Shown: positions 43,201-55,200 of the stretch, piece by piece
Layout: each line of letters starts with the position of its first letter
Numbering within the stretch: position 1 is the stretch's first letter
Assembly (NCBI GenBank): GCA_022606425.2
Contig: JAHDVF020000742.1
Location: 310,001 to 374,000 of the forward strand
DNA length: 64,000 nt
Direction of reading: 5' to 3'
Source: Lepidostoma basale
Taxonomy: Eukaryota > Arthropoda > Insecta > Trichoptera > Lepidostomatidae
Position numbers and translations under genes: made by a program
The notes under the pieces: model-generated
Told to the model about the DNA's origin: nothing
The model's input: the letters and a program-made list of their open reading frames with translations, nothing else
Database searches by the model: none

Positions 43201-46200
43201 CAGTGTTCTCCAGGCCCTATCCGCCGTCCGCACAATATCATCGCTCCACCTGGTTGGCTGTCTCCTGACACTTCTCCGGCCTAACCTTGGCCTCCATTTA
43301 GTAACACTCTGGTTCCATCTTCCGTCATCCCGTTGACACGCATGACCAGCCCACTGCCACATCATCCTCGCAATGCGTGTCCCTACATCGGTGACCCTGG
43401 TGCGGCTTCTAATCTCCACGTTGGGTATATGGTCTCTAAGTGAGATATCCAACATGGATCTTTCCATGGCCTGTTGTGCAACTTTGGTTTTGTGCATTGC
43501 TTCATTAGTTAACGTCCATGTCTCGCATCCATAGGTCATTACAGGTAACACACACTGGTCCAGCACTTTTGTTTTTTAATTTTGTGGCATATCCGGCTTG
43601 AAGATGTTGCCCAGCCTTCCGAATGCAGACCAACCGAGCTGTATTCTCCTATCAATCTCCTTGAGTTGACCCCCTCTTCCAAAAGCCAGCAGATGACATT
43701 TAATATCGCCATTGTGGTGATCTTTTTCACCAAAGGGCACACTTTAAAACAAGAATCATTATTTATAATACTGTTATCCTCTTATTGTTAGTGTTCTATT
43801 TACATTTTTATAAACATGTCTGATTACTATATTAATCTAGAGTAAATTTATTTTTGAATGCAGCTTGGCGATCAGGTTTGTAATTTTTTGAAATTCCTTC
43901 TTTTTATACTTCCTAAGCCATATTCCTCAGAGGGTCGTGTCCATCCCATAAACTATTCATCATGGCTTGCTATGTGTTCCTGTCACCGGTCAGTCTCCAG
44001 ATTGCAGGTGGTGAGGGATCAGTCAGTGCCTTGATTTGATCAATTCAGTAATTGATGGCTGTCCTTGTGGTCCCTTTCCGATTTTCAAGGTTTTCCTGAT
44101 TTCTTCGGGCTGTGATCAAAATATTTTATACTCTCTGAAAGGACACCCTCAAAGGTCTTGCCTTGCTGGTAAAGGATCTGGTTCGTTCTTCTCACCGTCC
44201 AGGGTATGCGCAGCATTCACATCTCGAACCCACATCTCGAAAGCATTTTTTGTTTATTTATTATAATGGCAATGTAAAGTTTTGTAATGTGAAAATAAAT
44301 GTTTGAACCATTTACGTTTCACTAATTATCACTTTCTTGTATAAATTAAATCAATATATAAATTAAACATATTTAAGTATGAAAATATACTTATTAATTT
44401 CTATTTCAACAGATGCTGAACAGTCCTGCGATTCCACTTTTAAAATTTAATTTTGTTATTTTTTTTAATGTTAAATTTTTATTTTGATTAATGTTTTTTT
44501 TCAGTATGACGAAATTATTTAATAAATTTTCTAATAAGGAAGTACAATATAAAAGAAAACAGGATTTGAAAAATGGTTCATATTTTTCTTGTCTTATGAA
44601 TAAGAAATGTCACCGTGTACAGCTGCTAGATGTACTAAGTGTAAGTTCATTTTCAATTCTAAACTCTTCGAAAACAAATAATTCTTCTTTTCAATTACAT
44701 ACTAACATTTGTCTGTAATGTGATCAGAATGGTCAGTACTTAACTAACTAACCATCATGCTGTTTCTCTGGAGGGGTAAGCAGAGAGGATGGACTGCCAC
44801 ACTAATCCTAGTTCAGCCGGTTGCTATAGGTGTACAGAATATGTGGTTAAAATTTCATAACAATAGGTTCAGTAGTTTCAGAAATTTTAGCACCAAGCGG
44901 TGGAAAAAAGTAGTTTTGAGATAAACGCGTTAAAAGTTTTTGTAAAGGAAAAATCATAAAAAATTAACTTACGCATAATCAGTGATGTCTGCACAATACA
45001 AAATGCTTTTTGACCGTTCCAAAATATCATTTTCTTCCAATTTTGCCTTTTTTCATTTTCAAAGTAGAATCCTGCCTTAACCATTCTACCTTCAGATAAT
45101 TTTCTGAGAAACACGCAATAAAAATCACGTTTTTTATTAATGAAATGAAATTATGTATATGTTTTAAATTAAGACTCAACCGCACACTTCGCCTGCCCCT
45201 TGCAAAATTATCATACTTATGAAGACTTATACTCAAGAGTTGTTGGCACACGCGCATATCCCTAACGGTTTGAACATTTGAGGTACATTATTATTTCTCA
45301 AACGCGTACGTGATACGGGATAGGGCAGAATGGTACAGTCAAAGTGTGCGTATCGCGTACGTTCATTTTACGGTTAAAAGAGTAGCAGGCAGTCAATGGC
45401 ACAGAGTGGTGAGTGATATATGGAACTCTACAAAATTACATCTAGCTTACCATCACACCGTCTCTCTGAAGGGGTAGACTGAATGAATGGACCGCCACAA
45501 TATTCTTTCCTGACATACTTTTCTCCATTACTTCACATTCATAAATAGTGTCATGCACGCACGTCGAATTCTCCGACTCCTCATGTGTCTGACATTAAAA
45601 TGTTTATTAATTTTCCACATTTTCCTCTATTTATTGTTCAATATTCAGAAATTGGACACTGCTTTAGACGACCTTCGTGGCAGAGTGGTAAGAGCTCTGA
45701 TTTCTATACGGACATCCCGGGTTCGATTCCCGGCGATGGCAGTATGATTGTCCTATCCAAGAGATGGCGAGACAGTTAGACATCTACATCTCAGAGACAG
45801 ACTTCGAGAAATAACAGGACAGTCCCAAATAAATCAGAAGAATTTTTTTTCAAACTTCTTTTTAAGGCTCGACACCAGAGAGCGCCAGCGTATATATCGG
45901 ACCTCTGCGTGACACCCATGCCAACGGAAAGGCAACGTTCACTCCGATCAGTAGAAACAAGTGCAAACAACATAGCGATTCCAGTCAGAGCCAATAAAGC
46001 ATGTTTCTATGATCGTGCTTTCAGCGTTGCGGGTCCGTTGGCGTGGAATAGCCTCCATGTTAGTATTAAGTATGAGGATAGTGACGTTAAATTTAAGAAA
46101 CATCTGAAGACTGCACTGTTCGGTCAGTCATTTCCTAGTGCGCCCTTGGAGTAATTGATTTTACAAAACGGCGCACTTAAAATACAAATCATCATAATAA

Positions 46201-49200
46201 TAATAATAATAAATTGTCACACTGTCTTTGGTCTGGTGTAGAATTCACGTGACAAAAAAATGGCGATAGATTGGCTACCTTTCACATGTCACAAGAATCA
46301 ATATAATATAATAGCTAAAAAATAAATTGTATACAGTAATTGGGTTCCAACAACTTGTTATATACATAAAAAAAAAATTTAAAAAAAATATACATCGTTA
46401 ACATATGCTTTCTGTAACATTCATTCTTTCCATATGTCTAAACCATCTAAATTACCCTTTGATTATTTTTTCAAACCAATTTCATTCACACTGCACTTAC
46501 TTCTTATATTTGCATTTAACATTATCATATACACATTTGTCATTAGAACTCTCATGTCTACTGTATTTATTCCACTTTCATCCTTCTTTTGACAGTTCCA
46601 TGATTCACTTCCGTACATAAGAGTCGGCACAAGAACAATAATTATTATTTTTATTTAAAGCCCCTTTTATATGTATGAAATTTTCTTCTTGTATTTTAGG
46701 AAAAGGATATTAATGTCGAAGTATTTTTGATTGATGTGGGATCGAAGGCGAAGGTCTCCTACACTAGCCTCATTCCACTGCAATCGGATTTGTTTGCGAT
46801 CCCTCCTTTTGCCTACCTCTGTCACCTATACAAGGTTAGTAACTATTTAGATTTCACTGGAAACTTTATTAAAATAAACAACAACAACAAAAGCACATAA
46901 ATTTCTCTGATTTCTCACATGGCTGAAATGCAGTGGCGGTACTCCCATAGAAGCCGAGAAAATCTTCCTTGCGTAAGGAAATTTTGAATCAATCAATGAA
47001 GGTGATTTGGTGGGTTGTTGGTTTATGTGGGGGCATGATGACTTAGATTTGGGGGTTTCGATTCAAAGTTTCTTACGCAAGCAGGGCTTCTGGGCTTCTA
47101 TGGGAGTACTGCCACCGCTGAAATGTAATATTTGATTAAGTTGATTGTGTCACATTTTCCCCGGTCTTCCTCTACTTCTAGTTTCGTTTATATCGTTTAC
47201 ATGTACATTTTTCATTCATTTTTTCCATGTCTCCAAACCATTTTAATGAAACTTTTATTATTTTGTTCATAGCACTTTCATTCACGACTTATATTTGCAT
47301 TTGACACTATCATATCTATATTTCCCTACTTCGTCTAAGAAATCTCATTTCTAATGCCTTTATTCTATTTTCATCCCTTTTTTGCTAGTTCCATGCTTCA
47401 CTTCCATACGTAAGGGTCGTTACAAGAACACCATTGTGCACTGCGATCTTAGCATTTATGGATAGGCTCTAGTTTTTGCGATGACATATATAATTTTTTT
47501 TTGGTATTTTTAATTTCTTCTTCTTCCTCAGTCTATTCCCGTCCACTCCTGGACAAAGGTCTCCTCCATTCGCTTCCATGTCACTCTGTCCTGTGCAGAC
47601 TGCATCCAGGTTATTCCGACGTGTCTGTTCAGATCATCCTTCCACCGTAGTTGCGGTCGCCCTTCTCTTTGCCGTCCACGGTCTCCAAGTCAGCAGTCTT
47701 CTTGTCCACTTTTCTTCTGAGCTTCTGGCTACGTGATCTGCCAATTGCCATTTTAGAGTCGCCATCCAGTGGATGATGTCAGTGACCCTAGTTTTTTCTC
47801 TCACCGTATCGTTTCTGACTCTGTCTCTTAGGCTTATTCCTAATATGGCTCTTTGGGCTTTTCCGTTTTTTTTTTTTGTATAATTATGAAAAAATGTTTT
47901 CTGCTTTATTTTAAGGTTGGTTTTCCAAAAAATCAATCCAAATGGACGAAAAAATCTTTAAAATTCATGAAGAGTAAAGTGTACATTGATTCGAGTGAGC
48001 TTATTGCTGAAGAAGTGTAAGTTTTCATGTATATTTTATGTAACTTAAACGTTGTTTGTGTATATGCGAAGTCCTAATGTTTCTGGTGATCATCATTTTG
48101 GGTTTATCTTATTTGTTTTAGTTGTTCTATTTCTTTTAGTTACCTTAGTATGAAAGTGAAGCATGGATTTGGCAAAAGAAAGATGAAATTAGAATAAATG
48201 CAGTAGAAATGAGATCTCTTAAAATCGGTGAACGAAAGAGTGTCGAATGAAAATATAAGAACTGAATGCAGTGCGAATGAAAGTGTTATGACCAAAATAT
48301 TGAAAGGATCATTAAGATGGTTCGGACACATGGAAAGAATGAATGAAAATAGTGGTAATGTTAACACGATGTAAACTGAACTAGAAATAGAGGAAGGAAT
48401 GTTGGCCAAGCGAGGAGTCAGAGAAATCGATGTGCGTGCATTACATGATGTATGAATGTTGAGGACGCGAGAGAATTATGTCAGGAAAGAACAGTGAGGC
48501 GGTCCATTTTTTCTGCCTAATCTTTCGGGGAAACGGCGTGATGGTTAGTTAGTTTACTAGTTATGTCATTTATACACACTTTAAATTTTCCAAAAAAAAA
48601 ACTGCCTCATATCTTCTTCTCAGTCTTATTCCTCATGATTGAGGGTCGTGTGCATCCTGTAAACTATTGACCATGGCACGCCATGAGCTCCTGTCACTCG
48701 TCAGTCTCCAGGCTGCAGCTAATGAGAATCCAGTCAGATCACTGATTTGATCAGATCAGCGGCTCGGTGGTTGTCCTTGTGGTCCCCTTCCTTCAACTTT
48801 GCCCATGATTATGAGCTTTTCAAGGTTGTCCTCATATAGTGAGGATTATTTTTAGTTTTTTACAAACCATGTAATTAAACAAGCCTTTTCAGATCAAATC
48901 AAACAAATATTAAATGCCGGCCATGTGTGGAGTCAGAAATAACATACGTGGATGTCAAGATGTATGAATGTTGCGGAATCAAGAGAGTACGTCAGGAGAG
49001 AACAGTGTGGCGGTCTATTCTTTCTACCGTTAGTTAGTTGTTAGTTATGTAAACAAATAAATAAAACAATACCTCATACACACATTATTTTATAGTACTT
49101 AACTAAATAACTAACTAACCATCACGCCGTCTCCCCGAAGGGGTAGGCAGAAAGAATGGACTGCCACACTTTTCTTTCCTGACATATTTCTCTCGTTTCC

Positions 49201-52200
49201 TCAACATTCATACATTGTGTCATGCCTGCGCGTCGATTTCTCTGACTCCTCACATGGCCGACATTCAATATTTGATTTATTTGATCGTGCCACGTTTTCC
49301 TCGGTCTTCCTCTATTTCTAGTTCCATTTACATCATTAACATATAATTTTTTTTAGTACTTTACTATTATATATGTACATACAATATATTGGGTATTTGA
49401 ATAAGTCATGGCCGTTTTCTGATGGCATTACGTTCTCCGTTTGATGTTTTTTGCCTCTGACAATTACATATTTTTATGTCAGCTGTTAAATAGCACATAA
49501 CACATGTATTGCAAATGTAAACAACAATTGTTTTGGTAGCGATGAAAATGTCCAAATTTGTGCCTAATAAGTCCCATTTGAGGGAGGTGTCGCTTTACTA
49601 CATTTTATTTTAAATATAATTTTATACGGGTTCTGATTTTGAAAATTTGGTTTGGTTCATGTGGTGCTCCCGTAATTTTGGAGATATTTCGTGTATAAGT
49701 GAATTGTTTTGACCAATTTGATTGTTGCCGCACTTTACAATAGTTAATTGTGACACGTAATACGTTTGTACGGTTTTGATGTTAAAATTATATAAGTTTT
49801 TTCGTTTATGTAAAGAATTTTGACAAGTGTAAAAATAAAATTTTCAGAACAAATATTTGTGAATGTATACTTATACCTGTATACGAAATCCTGGATTTAC
49901 ACCAAAGGGTGGTTAATTCAAATTTTAATTGTATCTCAATAGAGGCGAAGACGCAAACTGGAAACTGAACATGGATGATCAAGGTGTTTACAGGACTTAT
50001 GACCTGTCATTGGTTGGGTTAAGCGCACGCTTTATGTAATTACAACATTCCCCATTCCACCTTTGTTATTGTGATCATGCATGACAAATTTTTGGAAGAT
50101 GTATATAATCGTATACTTCAAAATCCATATCTATCTTCACGTGTCAGTTTCAGTCAGCCATCTATGTAGATTTGGTTGCACTTGTGAATTTTTCAAGATT
50201 AACCTATGCAACCGACCCACTAACGCCATCTATGGAGAATGATTTCCTAAAAAAAAAAAATTTCATTTGTTCACAATTTGAATAATTTCTTCAATATTAT
50301 TTTTAAGTTCTTGCTGGTGTTAGATTGTTTCATGCCTAATTACAGCTAATTAAAAAAAAACGGATGCATGTAACATAAATTAAATAAACACAAAACTCCG
50401 GATCATCCATGTCAACAAGTGCACCATTTAAAATGAACAATATGTGTTAAAATATTTTTATTTTGTTATTTTATTTTATATCATTGTATTGTATATGATT
50501 TGTTTTAGATATATTTTGTGATGTTGGACGATCGTGTGTGCGTGGGAGATGCCTATTGGTGGCGATAAGGTTCGCAACCCATCACACCGCGTCTCCCGCG
50601 GGGCAAAAAGAGAAAGATGAAGTGCCGCATTGGTTAAAGTGTGACAGTCCATTTCTGCCTACCCTTTCGGAGAGACGGCGTGATGGTTAGTTTGTAAGTT
50701 AGTTAATTTTATAATAACAAAATAAATGCTTTATTTGTTTTCTTACAGTGTTGAAGGGTCAACAGGAATTAAATTATCTAGCAACGGTGCTTCCATAAAC
50801 GATGCATTGATAACGACTGGTTTGGCATTAGAGACTGATGGTGTGAAAAGCATCGTCTCGAAAACTCAATCCGCAAACAAAAATGAATCTGCCAGTGATA
50901 AGCCGTTACCAATCGAAGGTAAAGAATATGTTTTTTTTGTTATTAGTATATTAATCCCTTTTCCTGCATTGGAGAAGATACAGATGGAGGCATATTTTAT
51001 CTTCGACAGTGTTAGCACATGCACATCTCCTAGCATGCAGAACCAACCTGCCTCAAGAGATGCCAGTGGGGAGAGCAATCAAACCGCTGAACATTATTGT
51101 TTCAGAGATTGACATTTTCATATTAATGAAACAACAACAACAAACCATCACACCGTTTCCGAGAATGGACCGCCACACTACTCGATCCTGACACGTCTCT
51201 GGTTTCCTCCGCATTCATACAACGAATCATACACGCACGTCGATTCTTCCGACTTCTAACATGGCCGACTTGGATAAAATTGGATTAATTTGGTCATGCC
51301 AAGTTTTCCTCATTCCTCCACGACTCCGTACTTCATTCCCGCTGTTAACTGAACTATTCTTCTCTCATCCGTTCGTTCCATATGTCCAAACCATTTTTAA
51401 AATTTTATTTTGGGCGTATTCATCTGCCGTACATTCTGCATATCTATATCATTTTCCTGCACATTCAGTGATCCTCCAGTGATATCGTTTTTACATCATT
51501 TATATCATACTTTCATCTTTCTTTTGCCAGCTCCAAGCTTCACTTCCATACATACAGGTTGACACTAGTACTCCAATTCAACTTAATTTATTTAGAAATA
51601 TGTGATATAAAAAAATCAATGAAATTAATCCACTTATAATATCTTTTGATTATTGTCGACCTTCATGGCAGAGTGACAATAGCTATGACTGCCACACCAA
51701 AGGTACCGGGTTCAATTCCTTGTGATAGCAATCAGCATAATAGCTAAAAACAAAATGTATACAGTAATTGGATTCAAACAACCTGTTGTATACAAAAAAA
51801 TTGCCTTAATCCAATATGTTATGTTCTATTTCAGTTCAACTTAGAATTCCACCGTTAAAAACGCTGCTCACCAAAGTACGTCTGAACTGTATAGTGACCC
51901 ATGTCGAGACACCCTCTCTCTTCTATGTTAACCTCGTTGATGACGATTATCAGAGGTAAGAACTTCATCTAAATGGTTTAGATTATGCAACATTATTCAT
52001 AAATAATCGACTTCTGGAATCAGTGGACAAGTGTGCCCACTTTATTGTTTCTTGAACAATGATGTAAAATTATAATCAAACATTTAACTATTTAAACTTC
52101 ATCTTCAAAATTTTGGCAAAGTGTGGATGGATACCACATGAACAAGGCGAATAACACCTAGGCATTTGAATAGACCCATGTGAACAACTTTTAGATATGG

Positions 52201-55200
52201 AAAGAAAATTAAATTATTGCCAGATGTAGAAATATTTTTTCCAATTTCCAAATTGGACTAAGCTGGGCAGCTTTCGGAAACCTGAGCTACATCTTTAAAA
52301 ACCGGAAAATACCGATCAACCTGAAATGAAAAGTCTATGAAGCCTGCATTCTGCCAGTTGGTACTCATAGTCTTGAAACTGTTACATTGTCCAAAAAAAG
52401 TGCCGAGAAACTGCGAGTGACCCAAAGAGCCATGGAAAGAGCCATGTTGGGAATAAGCCTAAGAGACAGAGTCAGAAACGATACGGTGAGAGAAAAAACA
52501 AAGGTCACTGACATCATCCACAAGGTGGCGACTCTAAAATGGCAATGGGCGGGTCACGTAGCCAGAAGCTCAGATGAAAAATGGACAAGAATACTGCTGA
52601 CTTTGAGACCATGGACGGCGAAGATAAGTACAGGGCGACTGCAACTACGGTGGAAGGATGATCTAAACAGACACGTCGGAATAATCTGGATGCAGTCTGC
52701 ACAGGACAGAATGACATGGAAGCAAATGGAGGAGGCCTTTGTCCAGGAGTGGACGGGAATAGGCTGAGGAAGAAGAAGAAGAAGAAGTAGTAATATTATT
52801 TACCAAAATGTTTTAGAATAGTAGTTGGAAAATCAACATTTAACTAACTAACTAAGTAACTTACCATCACGCCGTCTCCCCGGAGGGGTAGGCAGAAAGA
52901 ATGGAACGCCACACTGTTCTGTCCTGACATACGTCTCTCGCTTCCTCTACATTCATACATCTTGTCATGCACGCACGCCGATTTTTCCGACTCCTCACGT
53001 GACCGACATTCAATATTTGATTGATTTGATCGTGCCACGTTTTCCTCAGCCTTCCTCTATTTCTAGCTCTGTTCACGCCGTTTACATATACCTTCTTTAC
53101 CATTCTGTCTTCACTCATTCTTTCCATGTCTCCAAACCATCTTAATGACCCTTTCCTTATTTTGTTCATAACACTTTCATTCGTACCACATTCACTTCTT
53201 ATACTTGCATTTGTCACTCTATCATATACAGATTTGCCACACATTCGTCTTAGAGATCTCATTTCTACTGCATTTATTCTACTTTCATCCTTCTTTTGCC
53301 AGTTCCATGCTTCACTTCCATACATAAGGGTCAGCACAAGAACATCAACCCATTTAATAAGCATTGAAATCTTTATTGAAAGCTAAGGCATTAGCACTGT
53401 AGAATTCCGTAGTAATACACTTAGGAAATTGAAAATAACTTTGTTTATAATCCACAAAATATTAAAAAACACGACATGTTTCGGAGGATACCTCCATCTT
53501 CAGATGCAAATATATAATAAGAACTAAACAAAGGAAAACTAATATAAAAAACGGAGATGAAGATGGAGGTATCCTCCGAAACATGTCGTGTTTTTTAATA
53601 TTTTGTGGATTATAAAGAAAGTTATTTTCAATTTCTTAAGTGTATTTAAATATTTTATTAAAAACATTTTTTTTATACTTCTTATCATAATATGTAGTCA
53701 AAAACCCATAGGGTTGTCAAAGAAAGAATATGAGAATTGAATTTTGAATACAAGTTCTGTCAGAAAGTAATTCAAAATGCACACAATGCGAATGCCCGAG
53801 AACGTTTCTGGATAATTTTGAAAAAAAGGCAAAAATGTGGATGTCGTCACGAAATAGTATGAGAATATTTTGAATTCAAGAGAGCGAGAGAGGTTTACTT
53901 CGATTCTCTTCGAAAGCAATTTGAAATGCACATGATGCGCATGCTGAGAACGTTACTGTATTATTTTTAATGATATTCTGATTATTATTGTATGACAGTA
54001 GTGTAGAAAACAAAACGAAAACAATTTCGTGTTGTTAATTGTGAAATTTTTAACAGGTGTGAAAAAAAAATTTACATTAAAAGTTAAAACTTATTACAGA
54101 TTATGATTGTACAGTGTAAGTCAATATATCTGAAACAAGTCTTTAAGGGAAACTTTATCAAGGATTTAAATGGAACAGTAATGTATGAAGAGATTTTTGA
54201 GAATCAATCAACATGTAAAACTAACTAACTAACTAACCATCACGCCGTCTCGCCGAAGGGGTAGGCAGAAAGAATGGACTGCCACACTTTTCTTTCCTGA
54301 CATATTTCTCTCGCTTCATCAACATTCATACATCGTGTCATGCACGCGCGTCGATTTCTCTGACTCCTCACATGGCCGACATTCAATATTTGATTTATTT
54401 GATCGTGCCACGTTTTCCTCGGTCTTCCTCTATTTCTGGTTCCATTTACATCATTCACATATAATTTTTTTACCATTCTTTCTTCATTCATTCTTTCAAT
54501 ATGTCCAAACCATCTTAATGATCCTTTCATTATTTTGTTCATGACACCATCATTTGCACCGCATTCACTTCTTATATTTTCATTCGACACTCTATCATAC
54601 ACAGAGTATCCACACATTTGTCTAAGAGATCTCATTTCTACTGCATTTATTCTACTTTCATCCTTCTTTTTCATCCTTCATCAACATGTACCTTTTTTAT
54701 TTTAATCTTTAAACAAAAACCTAAAACAACTTGAATCTGATCTTGCTCCATTCGGTATTTAAACAATGTAGAATTTGGTTTACTCCGAATATTTCACACG
54801 TTGCAACTAATATAATATATAATATTCAGCTAATGTTAATTTATTTTTCAGTTTGCAGGAACGTTTAAATACATATTATCAAAGTGACGACAATAAGTTT
54901 ACCAAATCGAGCGAATGCACTCAGCTGTATTATGCTTGCCTGCACGATGGGTCATGGGTACGAGTCCGCGCTGTTCGCACTTCACAAGTGAGAATTTCTT
55001 CTTCTTCTTTTAATAGATCTGACGATCTGTGACACAGAAATCATATCTCGTCGGATGATGAGATCCAGCTGTCCCTCCATCTCTTAGGCGGTCTTCCAGG
55101 GGGGCGGTGTCCGGAGGGGGATTTCATAAGCGGCTGTATATGCAAGTCTGTAACCATCCATTCGGGCTACATGGTCCCTCCAGTATCTTCTTCTGGATCT

